Shown: positions 25,801 to 33,875 of the stretch, one piece after another
Numbering within the stretch: the stretch's first letter is position 1
Layout: each line of letters begins with the position of its first letter
Assembly (NCBI GenBank): GCA_030592645.1
Contig: JAUVIR010000031.1
Span: forward strand, 1 to 39,481
DNA: 39,481 nucleotides
Origin: Candidatus Fermentibacterota bacterium
Lineage (GTDB): Bacteria > Fermentibacterota > Fermentibacteria > Fermentibacterales > JCC-6
Reading direction: 5' to 3'
Translations under genes and position numbers: made by a program
The notes under the pieces: generated by a model
What the model saw: the letters and a program-made list of their open reading frames with translations, nothing else
The model's database searches: none
What the model was told of the DNA's origin: nothing

Positions 25801-28214
25801 TTGATGACAACTGTCAGCGGATCATTTGAAATTTCAGTCTGATCCTGATCGATATCAGGGAAACGTGCCTTACTGTCGGGGATACCGCTTATGTACTCAC
25901 CTCCGGAAACCAGATAGAGTTCCGCAGAGACATTCCGTGCTGTGCAGCCTCCACTGTTCAATGCTGTGATGTAGATATCCACGATCTCTCCGGGATTTGC
26001 AGAGCCATCACCGTCGTCATCGATTGAATAGCCTTCCAGCATTACAATAGGAATGTCTGAGGGGAAGACATCCATGCTTACCTGACCGGGAACATAGTTT
26101 ACGACAGTCGTTGCCCCCGGATGGGATTCGCTGCGGCGCTTAACTGCGGTGATGATCAGATCCTGATCGCCGCTGCCATCTGCAACGCATACATCCTCGA
26201 ATATCACCTGGCCCTGCCAGTCTGTCTCCTCAATCGAGAAGATCTCACCCTTCTTCCAAAGGCAGACGGTGGCGTTTTCAACAGGGTTCGAACCATCGGT
26301 AACAGTAACAGGTATATCCGCGGGAACTCCCTCCTTCAGCAGCATCCGGGGAACGATCAGAAGCAGATTTTCAGGGTCGTCACGCCAGACATACATAAGA
26401 GGTGAGCCGAGGAGGTTAAGCTGCAGGAACGAAATACCGTCATTGTTCTTCGAACATCTATGAGCCTCGCCAAGGTAGCTCAGAGGCCAATGATCAGGTT
26501 GAATTGTATGCTGGTCAGCAATATAACCGGTATTGAAAAGAGCATCGCAGAACGCATAGTAAGTAACATTCTGATTGAAAAGACCGTATCTTGCATTGGT
26601 TATCATAGCTACCAGCCCGGAACCTGATGATGTTATGAGACCGGCTTCGGCAAAACTGAAAGCGCCGTCGAAGTGCCCTACATCACAGCCGAGCGTCCAG
26701 AGAATCGAAGGTTCTGCAAAATTCTGCATTGTTGCGAAATCAGAATCCCACATGTACTGTCCGAGCGTGTTCTTGCCTGCTGTGGCGAGCTTGTGTATCT
26801 CCGAATGATCTGCGTGGATGATAAGATTATATCCCTGATCGAATTCATTCAGAGCTGTGCTCCGGCAAAGGTCTCCGCCGGGCAGAGAATGAGGGAAGTA
26901 CAATACAGTGGGCTCATCAAGGTATTGGGGAATCGCTGATGATTCCTCCAGAAGTGCATTCAGCCATATCATATGATCCGCCCCGGTTCCGGCTGTGTCG
27001 TTTGAGCCGATCAGCAGCAGTTTCCTTGCGAAACCTGCCGGAAAATTGTCAGGCTGTTCGTAGAGCAGGAGTTTTGTGAAGAGGAGATCCACATCGTTAC
27101 CGTTATTAACCGGCCATCTGCCCGCACACAGATCAAGGTAGTTTTCGCTGGATGCAGCAATCCACATTGAACTTTCGTACGACCAGTTACCATCTATATC
27201 AACGTAGTAGTCGTCTGCCGGCATCTGGAATATTGGATAAGGATAGCAATTATAATTCCACCCGTAGCACTCTCTAACCGGTACAACTCCATCGTCACCT
27301 CCTAGAAGAACCGCCTGAATTCCCCATTTCTCATGTGCCTCACGGATGAAGTTACGGATCCGCTCAGGTGTATCACACCCGGCGTAGTGTTGATCAATCC
27401 ATTCTACTGTTCGCACGACCGTTATGATGCCCTGGCATGTACGGTAATCGGCAACCTGTTCAAAATCGAAGGCAAGATCGCTGCTGGTTATGATCACCAT
27501 ATCGACTCCATCACCGGATGAGCCTGGAGATTGTGTTACGTTCAGTGGAGACGTCCTGTTTTCGAAAGTCATAAGAACAGGCTGGTCGTAGCAGGTGATG
27601 TTCTGCGGGTTGGCTACCAGGCTGAGAATGCCCCGTTCCCGCATTGCCGAACTCCATGCGGTCTCGCGGTCCGGGACGATCCGCTCCGCTTCTGAAGGTT
27701 CCGTATGAATGATCAGTTCGATCGAAGTGAGGATCATAAGAATACTGTCCGCAGGAATGTACCTGACCGGTGTTCCGGTTAGAGAAGCCACCGAATAACC
27801 GAATGCAGACCCCTGCCGTGACACCTCGACAGGCTGCGCCGGGAAAGGGGTATCCGAAGAGTAGATAGCCGGGTCGGGGGAGACAAATGCTGTATCTGTC
27901 ATGAAGCCTGTCTGCGCCGGATAGAGGTAGTATCTGCCTGGAAGTGTGTCCCAGGTGGCGGATACGATTTCAATAGTATCAATCCTGACATCAGGAGGAA
28001 GAAGGAAGGTCGAGACAGTGGAAGGTAATGAAGGATATCCAACAGTCTGAACTTCATTTGTCGGGCTTTCAAAGCCATCAATTGAGATCAGATGGAACTC
28101 CGTGCCCTCCACGGTTACAGTATCGCTTGATAATCCACTGAGTATGGCGGCAGGGTCGAACACAATACCGTCCGATGCCGTTCCAAGAATAGCGAATATG
28201 AATATTGCTATCAT
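22887..28214 (-). CDS. giant C25 gingipain-like peptidase with Fn3, FG-GAP repeats and sorting tail
   Basis: A 1775-residue secreted cysteine peptidase. A short signal peptide and an N-terminal propeptide-like region (about 20-220; YPSLPSTVSTFLLPPD) lead to the C25 catalytic domain (about 225-615), with VLLGGDDG and PADDYYVDIDG on the way, His470 (HADHSE) and Cys510 (TLGCDVGHF) as the likely pair. Next come an Ig-like region and beta domains (620-960), an Fn3 domain (about 970-1065), five DxDxDGxxE FG-GAP/VCBS repeats (about 1080-1490) that probably bind calcium, a CARDB-like domain (about 1520-1660) and a degenerate sorting tail (GRLVT, AGMYIV, basic end). Gingipains cleave after Arg or Lys; specificity here cannot be told. 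The ATG has no strong ribosome binding site. Confidence 0.9.
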   Translation of the reverse strand: MIAIFIFAILGTASDGIVFDPAAILSGLSSDTVTVEGTEFHLISIDGFESPTNEVQTVGYPSLPSTVSTFLLPPDVRIDTIEIVSATWDTLPGRYYLYPAQTGFMTDTAFVSPDPAIYSSDTPFPAQPVEVSRQGSAFGYSVASLTGTPVRYIPADSILMILTSIELIIHTEPSEAERIVPDRETAWSSAMRERGILSLVANPQNITCYDQPVLMTFENRTSPLNVTQSPGSSGDGVDMVIITSSDLAFDFEQVADYRTCQGIITVVRTVEWIDQHYAGCDTPERIRNFIREAHEKWGIQAVLLGGDDGVVPVRECYGWNYNCYPYPIFQMPADDYYVDIDGNWSYESSMWIAASSENYLDLCAGRWPVNNGNDVDLLFTKLLLYEQPDNFPAGFARKLLLIGSNDTAGTGADHMIWLNALLEESSAIPQYLDEPTVLYFPHSLPGGDLCRSTALNEFDQGYNLIIHADHSEIHKLATAGKNTLGQYMWDSDFATMQNFAEPSILWTLGCDVGHFDGAFSFAEAGLITSSGSGLVAMITNARYGLFNQNVTYYAFCDALFNTGYIADQHTIQPDHWPLSYLGEAHRCSKNNDGISFLQLNLLGSPLMYVWRDDPENLLLIVPRMLLKEGVPADIPVTVTDGSNPVENATVCLWKKGEIFSIEETDWQGQVIFEDVCVADGSGDQDLIITAVKRRSESHPGATTVVNYVPGQVSMDVFPSDIPIVMLEGYSIDDDGDGSANPGEIVDIYITALNSGGCTARNVSAELYLVSGGEYISGIPDSKARFPDIDQDQTEISNDPLTVVINTDVESYSIAQFNVLFSYIDPSGSICQWESSLFLTIYSDGYVLTVLDPETDNSSGITAVITLSDMFLANCGLGEGDNLEIAVENIFPFEPYLASDLTYPGIESNSVAALRGEIHLSVTPRNEDSPWLTEQYRDCSFDLLVSSDGGNFVARHIDVELVAELEEQQLDPPTQLRVYDAGQDYISLVWLHEGQIDAAGFYIYYNDGTQRHRAYPLPVPVQQITLENLLPGRQYLIEVTAIDHAGRESEPATSLFSTTCPTVNGWPIQLAGSSGGGPAVADTDQDGFSEIIVATSFGMVYIIERNGSYQTLNPPPGYDFDRFLGCAVGDIDCDGNLEIVVTCQKKIDVENQERIAVLMYDRSGAIWTVNEIAATGVNEHAAAPVVAGTPVLFQADSSTYMEIALRTKGHFGELPHLYVWRYDSLSGNWIDYSTDFPVTLEGGFYSAPAAVDFDEDGFEELIVSTWGTGGVGTALKIIDFESGGTALISMHQLPELDSEGETARAFGTLAAAEENGTYYLAGSAKTDALCSMYKQVFVYTLQSDPAGLAFVWTTGWMNGGDFYGNMPGPAIGDLDGDSDLEVIYTLNGGQYYKEGIVFGWELHDGSEVFQSSPVPFNPVIPGGGTEVKSQPVVGLSASWHSGGMSVFSGFSSLCCGHDPGAGSSMPEGFPLWTRDIASAAPAICDLDMDGSPEILYIDFSGFAILLDWNDGIYTTDGWHMYQDNPLRNGFYNTTYPPAGLDICIGGNPYISAPGEFGTLGLYLIAEVEISGVNDYPEEGSAPASIESEPPERENITRNNRSNIPSAAAPMIPCRTVEIAAFCAQRFVGSVTIELAEGSHLAMIPLRYMNDETGNITVIADPFNEYCEIDEINNVLAIERIAGMESVSEVMIPSPAGSMELTVNIPSVLPAGLKIQVYSIDGRLVTDLETESLDSGWTSILLDDGNGTQRLPAGMYIVCVEGLGSGDITRKVILLDH

Positions 28215-28259
28215 AAAGACGTTCTATACCCCGTTCTGCAGTGCTGTTTGTTTCTGATT

Positions 28260-28781
28260 CTAAAAAAGTCCTTTTGCCAGTGATAGTATGGCATCAAGAC
28301 CGGAATCCTGATCCGTACTTAACAATTTCTTCAGTAAATTTCCACCATCCGCTGATACCCGGGCATCTTCATCATCCTTTTCGATAGTACCCAGAGTTGC
28401 CGCAGCTGCTACGGGCAGCATCTTCTTGATCGTTTCGGCGTCTATTCCCGTTCTGCCTGAAACAAATCCTGCAATTTGCCTGCTCACATCCTTGCTGCCG
28501 AATATGTGGCTGAGTATTGCGTTCCCATCGGCAACAGTTTCGGTGTTGCCGAGGGTTTCCGGATTATCCACATATTCCCTGTGACTGCCGGAGCTGATTA
28601 CACTGAGAAGAGATTCCAGACCGCTCTGCTGCGCAGTGTTCCGGTCCAGTCCCTTTGATAATGCGGGCACCACGAGGCTTAGTGCGCTGATAGCTTGAGT
28701 ATCAGTGAGCCCGACCAGCTTTGCAAGTTCCTTGACTACTACGCCCTTACCAGCACTAATCACGTCACTAAGTAAACTCAT
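28260..28781 (-). CDS. DUF937 (YidB-like) protein
   Basis: A 173-residue protein of the DUF937 family, whose role is not known. It has the typical opening MSLLSDVISAGKGVVVKELAKLVGL, shown here only in part as VKELAKLVGL, the short helix repeat ALSLVVPALSKGL and a closing GLDAILSLAKGLF. It is helical, lacks a signal peptide and should be cytoplasmic. A GGGAG box sits before the ATG at 28781 and a good promoter lies at 28865-28836. The gene is divergent from the MFS transporter gene and 45 nt upstream of the C25 peptidase gene, so its promoter may also drive the peptidase group. Confidence 0.82.
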   Translation of the reverse strand: MSLLSDVISAGKGVVVKELAKLVGLTDTQAISALSLVVPALSKGLDRNTAQQSGLESLLSVISSGSHREYVDNPETLGNTETVADGNAILSHIFGSKDVSRQIAGFVSGRTGIDAETIKKMLPVAAAATLGTIEKDDEDARVSADGGNLLKKLLSTDQDSGLDAILSLAKGLF

Positions 28782-28835
28782 ATCATCTCCCTGTGGCCCA
28801 CCAGTATTTCAAAATCAGTCAACTCTACAAAATAA

Positions 28836-28865
28836 ATAATACGAATATCTACATGATCATGTCAA
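28836..28865 (-). promoter_or_regulatory. promoter of the DUF937 gene with overlapping 12-bp palindrome
   Basis: On the minus strand TTGACA (28865-28860) is followed after 18 nt by TATTAT (28841-28836). A perfect 12-bp palindrome, ACATGATCATGT (28851-28862), overlaps the -35 box and could be an operator for the divergent pair. Confidence 0.55.
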
Positions 28866-28904
28866 TTCAGGAGCAGATCCCGCGCTGACAATTCGGGATA
28901 ATGC

Positions 28905-28934
28905 TTTACACGGATAAGTCTGTCCCGATATAAT
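28905..28934 (+). promoter_or_regulatory. promoter of the MFS gene, implying a leaderless transcript
   Basis: TTTACA (28905-28910) and a perfect TATAAT (28929-28934) are 18 nt apart. The ATG begins at 28942, only seven bases beyond the -10 box, so RNA would begin at or beside the start codon. No Shine-Dalgarno sequence is present, which agrees with leaderless translation. Confidence 0.55.
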
Positions 28935-28941
28935 CGTTCCC

Positions 28942-30189
28942 ATGATATCCCAACACAATAGTACCCCAGATAACGCTGAATCGAATACTGATCAAACACG
29001 GGTTTTCTGGCTGATCTTCTCTCTTGTGCTGCTCAGCTGGTTATCGATCAAAATCGTGCTGCCTGCGCTGCCCGGTTTCCCGGAGATTTTCGGGTGTTCC
29101 GCAGACGGCGTGAAAATATCCGTTTCTCTTTACCTTCTGTTCTTTGCTTTTTCGCAGCCTTTCTGGGGAGGGGTTGTTCAGAAAAGCGGATACAGAAGGG
29201 CAATTGTTCTTAGTTTCAGCATAGCAATGATCGGGAGCCTGGTCGCAATGTTATCATCAGGTCTGCCGGCATACATAGTTGGAAGAAGTCTTGAAGGCGT
29301 CGGTATAGGAGCAGCTTCTCCAATAGGCCGTACCCTTCTGGTGGATACATTCGACCGAGCCCGTCTGACAGCCAGAATTGGCCTGATCAGCGGTGTTGCA
29401 GCTATCATGCCCGCTCTTGCGCCTATTCTCGGAGTTTACCTGATGCTGCTGTGGGGGTGGCGGGCCATTTTTGGCCTGTTGTTCGTATTGACGCTGGCGT
29501 GGTTCTGTGGTGCGCTGAGATGGCTTCCCCGGTCACTCGTAAATTCATCGGAACAAACTCCGGTAACTCTGAAGAGTCTACTGGAAATTAACCTGACAAT
29601 ACTGAAGAATAAAGGTTTCTGGGGATTTGCCCTTGCGTATGCTTCGATGCTCGGAGGTCTGCTGGGTTACTATTCTGCCATACCATACTGGCTTCATGTA
29701 CAACTTGGAGTTTCTGCCAGTGTATATCCATATCTGGTAGTTCCTACTGTGCTCCTGTATTTAGGAGGTCTGTCTGTTTCAGGTATCCTGGCGGGGAAGC
29801 GAAGCACTGAAGTTTTACTGACCTTAGGTTTGCTGAGTTCGTTTATAGCAGCTTCAGCGGCAATTGGACTTACACTCCTTGGTTTGAGGGGAGTATGGAT
29901 CATAGTCAGTATTATGAGCCTGTACGGCTTTGCGGTAGGGATAGTAACGCCACAGGCAAATGCCGGGGTCCTCTTAAGGTTCAAGCATGCGGCTGCCCCG
30001 GCATCAGCCCTGCTTAGCCTGGTCGTATTTGGTTTTGCTTCACTCACTTCTGCAATAGCTATGCGGCTTTCTGTAAGCGGATTGCTGTGGCAGCTTACCT
30101 TATATATCTGCCTTCTATCAGTAACCGGTTTGCTGGCAGGTTACTTCTGGATATGGCGCCCATCCCGATCCGCAGTGTTACCTGAGTAG
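28942..30189 (+). CDS. MFS exporter, Bcr/CflA multidrug-like
   Basis: A 415-residue major facilitator transporter with about twelve membrane segments starting near residue 22. It matches the Bcr/CflA drug-efflux group in the N-terminal half (VLPALPGFPEIF in the first loop; GGVVQKSGYRR after segment 2, the DRxGRR-type loop; GRSLEGVGIGAASPIGR, motif C region). Substrate cannot be assigned; drugs, solvents or metabolites are typical. The gene is single and converges on the Ycf48-like gene, overlapping it by 12 bases. It has the promoter described at 28905-28934. Its style is close to proteobacterial exporters, so horizontal transfer is possible but not shown. Confidence 0.87.
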   Translation: MISQHNSTPDNAESNTDQTRVFWLIFSLVLLSWLSIKIVLPALPGFPEIFGCSADGVKISVSLYLLFFAFSQPFWGGVVQKSGYRRAIVLSFSIAMIGSLVAMLSSGLPAYIVGRSLEGVGIGAASPIGRTLLVDTFDRARLTARIGLISGVAAIMPALAPILGVYLMLLWGWRAIFGLLFVLTLAWFCGALRWLPRSLVNSSEQTPVTLKSLLEINLTILKNKGFWGFALAYASMLGGLLGYYSAIPYWLHVQLGVSASVYPYLVVPTVLLYLGGLSVSGILAGKRSTEVLLTLGLLSSFIAASAAIGLTLLGLRGVWIIVSIMSLYGFAVGIVTPQANAGVLLRFKHAAAPASALLSLVVFGFASLTSAIAMRLSVSGLLWQLTLYICLLSVTGLLAGYFWIWRPSRSAVLPE

Positions 30190-32361
30190 AATGCACTTAT
30201 CCGTTAATACCGATTCACCTGTCTGTAACCTGTAAAAGTACATTCCAGGAGTCAGATCCTGGCCGGAAAACAGAGTCTGATGCTCACCGGCATCGACCCA
30301 GCCGTTAATCAGGGTTTTCACCAGCCTGCCGCATGTATCGAACAAGTCCAGTCTGACATGGCTTCCATGTGCGATTTCAAATCTGATCACAGCTGAGGAG
30401 CTGAAGGGATTCGGCTCCACTCTGTGAAGCACGACATCTCTCAGAGGGGTGGTTTCTGTCTCGATACCGGTTGGAGGTATATATCTGAGTACAGTTGCAT
30501 GGTATCCGCATGCCCACAGAGTGCTGTCGTTCAGTGCTGCTATGTCCGAAATGCTGTTCTTGTAGAAGGTCCCGCTCCATTCAAGAGTCCAGGTAGCCGC
30601 GCCATTGTCGGTTCTGTATATGAAACCTTTCCCTCCCTGGTTCATCGGATCATAAGCCGCTGCCCAGCCAGTATTGGAGTTGATCATGAGGATTGTCCCC
30701 ACGTACTCGTGCGGAATGGTTCCTGTCTGTTGCCAGGAAGCTCCGCCATCAGTAGTTCTCTGTGTGCTGCCCGAACAACCCGAAGCCCAGCCTTCCTGAT
30801 CGTTGAGGAAGCACATACTGAGAATATGACTGGTAGTCGCGGGTGACTGAGATGTCCAGGTAGCGCCTCCATTGGTGGTGTGGTGGATGAATCCGTTGCC
30901 GCCGGCATATCCGCCTCCAGCCCAGCCTTCACTGGTATCAACGAAATGAACCGCAGCCACATAATTGGTTGTCCCAAGGGATTGAGAGGTCCAGTTTACA
31001 CCGCCGTTGCTGGTAAATCTGAGAGCGCCGTTGCTCCCGAATGCCCAGCCTGAATCTGCGGATGCGAAAAAGATACCACCTATCCATGGCCCTGAGGTGA
31101 TGTAATGCTGCGTCCAGTTTACACCGCCGTCAGTGGTTCTCCATACCCTGGAACTGTTACCCTCCCATAGCATCCATCCGGTATCAGTGTCAGTGAAGAA
31201 GCATTGCGCTCCCCCTGGAGAATCCGCATCGGGTTCCCACGTTGTTCCGCCGTCACCGGATATGATCGAATAACCATCGGTCCCTGCGTTGGATCCGGAA
31301 GTTATACGGCCGGTTAGATCATCAACCCAGTTTACTGATTTCCAGCATGGTGATCTGTGCTGCCATTCCCAGGTAGTTCCATTGTCAGGGCTGTTGAGTA
31401 TCTGGCTGTAATTTGAACCGGTCCAGATATCATTATTGATGTACTGAATGGCGTATGTGTAATCATTCAGAGGAAGCACGGTCGAAGACCAGCTATCACC
31501 GCCGTCACTGGTGACCATGACTTTCACCTGGGACGGGGACAGAATCGCAACACCAACAACCGCTACGTTGTTCTCATCCCTGGCAGCCACTCTGTGGTAA
31601 TGAAGATTGCTGGTGGTCTGAACAACCCAGTTATCACCGCCATCTTCGGTGTAGAGTATCGGGCCGCCGGCATTAAGACAGGTTGTTGCAGCCCAGCCTA
31701 TATCAGGTGTTACGAAGTCAATACCGCAGATACCCGCATTTGCTGCTGAAAAAGGAACGGTCTGGCTGACCCATGTAACTCCACCGTCGTCTGTATGATA
31801 GATCTGTGGAGCAAGAGTACTGGTTCTGCCACCTACCCAGCCATTCATTGAATCGGTGAACCAGATGTCTTCGCACGAATAAGCGTTTGATCCGAAGCTC
31901 TGGTTTTCCCATGTAACTCCGCCGTCGGCTGTATGCAGGACAAGGTAGGAAGATCCATCGGACCATCCTCCACAGATCCAGCCTTCAAGATGATTGATGA
32001 AATGTATGCTCACGAGTACTCTTGATGTACCGCTCGATTGGCTGCTCCAGCTGTCACCTCCATCAGTGGTTGCAAATATTTTTCCACCTGAGCCCGCCGC
32101 CCACCCGGAATCGGGCGATGTGAAATGGATCGCTCTGAGCGATGCTGAAACCGTCAGCTCCTCCCAGTTAGCTCCCCCGTCTGCCGTTCTGAAAACCGTT
32201 GTGAGGTTTTCCTCCACTGTGCCGAGAGTCCAGCAATGCTCGCCATCGGGCAGAGTACACATATCCATAAGCGTTACGCTTGAGCTCTGCTGCATGAGCT
32301 CCCAGGAGCCCTGCGCAAAGCATGGCACTGAGATAAGACTTATCAGAATGACTATTTTCAT
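30178..32361 (-). CDS. secreted Ycf48/BNR-like propeller with sorting tail
   Basis: A 727-residue exported protein. After the signal peptide (MKIVILISLISVPCFAQG, approximately) there are about thirteen repeats of 40-50 residues, each centred on a T-x-DGG-x-x-W motif (TTDGGVNWTQ, HHTTNGGATW, RTTDGGASW, TDDGGVTW). This is the Ycf48/BNR-repeat propeller; plant and cyanobacterial Ycf48 assists photosystem II assembly, but in non-phototrophs the fold is a general binding scaffold. A sorting tail follows from about 645 (EPNPFSSS, GRLVKT, PGMYFY, ending CILLR). GGAGGTG precedes the ATG. It starts 40 nt after the winged-helix regulator gene, likely in the same transcript. Confidence 0.85.
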   Translation of the reverse strand: MKIVILISLISVPCFAQGSWELMQQSSSVTLMDMCTLPDGEHCWTLGTVEENLTTVFRTADGGANWEELTVSASLRAIHFTSPDSGWAAGSGGKIFATTDGGDSWSSQSSGTSRVLVSIHFINHLEGWICGGWSDGSSYLVLHTADGGVTWENQSFGSNAYSCEDIWFTDSMNGWVGGRTSTLAPQIYHTDDGGVTWVSQTVPFSAANAGICGIDFVTPDIGWAATTCLNAGGPILYTEDGGDNWVVQTTSNLHYHRVAARDENNVAVVGVAILSPSQVKVMVTSDGGDSWSSTVLPLNDYTYAIQYINNDIWTGSNYSQILNSPDNGTTWEWQHRSPCWKSVNWVDDLTGRITSGSNAGTDGYSIISGDGGTTWEPDADSPGGAQCFFTDTDTGWMLWEGNSSRVWRTTDGGVNWTQHYITSGPWIGGIFFASADSGWAFGSNGALRFTSNGGVNWTSQSLGTTNYVAAVHFVDTSEGWAGGGYAGGNGFIHHTTNGGATWTSQSPATTSHILSMCFLNDQEGWASGCSGSTQRTTDGGASWQQTGTIPHEYVGTILMINSNTGWAAAYDPMNQGGKGFIYRTDNGAATWTLEWSGTFYKNSISDIAALNDSTLWACGYHATVLRYIPPTGIETETTPLRDVVLHRVEPNPFSSSAVIRFEIAHGSHVRLDLFDTCGRLVKTLINGWVDAGEHQTLFSGQDLTPGMYFYRLQTGESVLTDKCILLR

Positions 32362-32401
32362 GAAACACCTCCATTATTAATACCCCAGGTACCCACAAGA
32401 A

Positions 32402-33847
32402 TCACAGGTGATACCTGCCATTGTTTAGTATGATTTTTCCGCTATTTGTTACTTTTGGTTTCTCAGCAATGATATCCCAATTGGTATATCCCGAAATATC
32501 TCCTCCGACGGCAAGATTGCTCCCGAAAGTAATATGGAAACTCCCGAATACTTTGGTATCGAGCCGGGGGATGTATGACATCGATACGGCAGCAGGATTA
32601 AGCCCGAAACCGACCTGACTTATCGTCCTTCCCTCGCGGTCCGTTTTTCTGAAATACTCTTCCAGCCGGTTATCACCTTGTTCTATCCTGCAGTCTGTAA
32701 CTATACCGTTATCCACGCTCAGCTCAATTCCTCTGGCTTCCGCATAGTCCAGTTCGCAGTGATCCATATAGATGGTCCCGCAAAGACCGGAGAGGTGGGG
32801 CACAAAGGATATTTCGCCGGAGGGAAGAAGAAAGAGATTCTTGCCGCGTGATGAAGAGTAAGGTCCGGCATCGATGAAATACCTGGTTTGGTCTATGCTC
32901 ACATGCAGCATATTGTCCCGGCCGGTATGAATATCAAAATTCTCAAACTCACGGATTTTTCCAGCAAGCTTACTTACTTTTCTGAATTCATCCCCGTTTA
33001 CAGAAGCAGCTTTCCAGAATGTAGTCAGATTTTCAAGTATATCAGGATTCGTGTAGAATTCTTCCTCGAATCTCGGTATCGAAATAAGAATAGACCGCGT
33101 ATCTGACGGTTCTGTAATACCTCTCAATGCCCGTCTTCGCTCCCGCGTAACGAAATCAAGTCTTTCCTTCGGAATTTCTGCAATATCCGGAATTTCCGAA
33201 CGCTTGAGATGTATCCATGCGTCCGCCCAGTCTACCGTATCTGCAAGCCCGTCGAAGTAGACAATTATCTCTTTCTCAGGCAGGTTCATCAGCATATCTT
33301 TCTCGCTGGCGGGATCTTTGATTATTGTTCTGTAATGAACCCCCGATCGACGCAGATGTGAGACGATCTTTTTGTAGATACCCATGTTCTGTTCCTCGAA
33401 GTTGACAACAACGTTTTCCCCCGGCCTGAGCTTCAGGTAGTCGAAAAGAACAACTCTTGCAAATTTATCAAGATCAAGGTTAAGATCACGTTTGAGGAAA
33501 TAATCGAGGTATGAATTACTGAGCCTGCTGCTTATTCCGTTCTCCGGCTCATGCATCTCATCAAGACCGGCTGAAATGAGAAAGTCCTGAGCTATGGCAC
33601 AGTAGAACTTCTCACGATTTCCACGTACAGGTTTGCGATCCACTTGTCTGGTAAGTCCGGATTTTTCAAGTTTCTTAAGATAGTATATCACGCGGGGTGT
33701 CGTGACACCCAGCATTCCAGCAAGCTGCACACCGGATAACGGCTGTTTCTGCAATTCTTTCAGTATACGAAACGCGTACTTGTTGCTGAGTAATTGAAGT
33801 TTGCTGAAGTCCGATACTATTTCCAGTCCTTTCAATAGCTGCTCCAT
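32402..33847 (-). CDS. winged-helix regulator fused to a degenerate M29-aminopeptidase-like sensor domain
   Basis: A 481-residue protein. Residues 1 to about 90 are an ArsR-type winged helix (LQLLSNKYAFRILKEL, LAGMLGVTTPRVIYYLKKLEKSGL). From about 120 the protein looks like an M29 thermophilic aminopeptidase (LRPGENVVV; LLPSGEISFVPH; FGLNPAAVS; FGSFHITFGSN). Compared with the known metal ligands of M29 enzymes, E345 and H438 and D458 remain, but the second Glu position is Gln411 and the His of HxD is Asn456 (NWD). It is therefore probably not an active peptidase; the pocket may bind a peptide or metal and report to the DNA-binding domain. It has a strong promoter and a perfect operator-like inverted repeat over its own start. 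Confidence 0.82.
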   Translation of the reverse strand: MEQLLKGLEIVSDFSKLQLLSNKYAFRILKELQKQPLSGVQLAGMLGVTTPRVIYYLKKLEKSGLTRQVDRKPVRGNREKFYCAIAQDFLISAGLDEMHEPENGISSRLSNSYLDYFLKRDLNLDLDKFARVVLFDYLKLRPGENVVVNFEEQNMGIYKKIVSHLRRSGVHYRTIIKDPASEKDMLMNLPEKEIIVYFDGLADTVDWADAWIHLKRSEIPDIAEIPKERLDFVTRERRRALRGITEPSDTRSILISIPRFEEEFYTNPDILENLTTFWKAASVNGDEFRKVSKLAGKIREFENFDIHTGRDNMLHVSIDQTRYFIDAGPYSSSRGKNLFLLPSGEISFVPHLSGLCGTIYMDHCELDYAEARGIELSVDNGIVTDCRIEQGDNRLEEYFRKTDREGRTISQVGFGLNPAAVSMSYIPRLDTKVFGSFHITFGSNLAVGGDISGYTNWDIIAEKPKVTNSGKIILNNGRYHL

Positions 33848-33875
33848 TCTAATTAAAATTTATTTTAATTAGAAT
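33846..33875. promoter_or_regulatory. perfect 30-bp inverted repeat, probable operator of the winged-helix regulator
   Basis: Arms ATTCTAATTAAAAT (33846-33859) and ATTTTAATTAGAAT (33862-33875) are exact reverse complements, separated by TT. The repeat overlaps the regulator's -10 box at one end and its ATG at the other. This fits a dimeric winged-helix protein that blocks its own transcription. The arms are long for such a site, and its AT richness stands out from the surrounding DNA. Confidence 0.7.

Noticed and set aside
30178-32361. Repeated DNA of the Ycf48-like gene as a CRISPR or tandem DNA repeat
   Set aside because: The repeat is at protein level (T-x-DGG-x-x-W); DNA units differ in sequence and length, so it is not an array.
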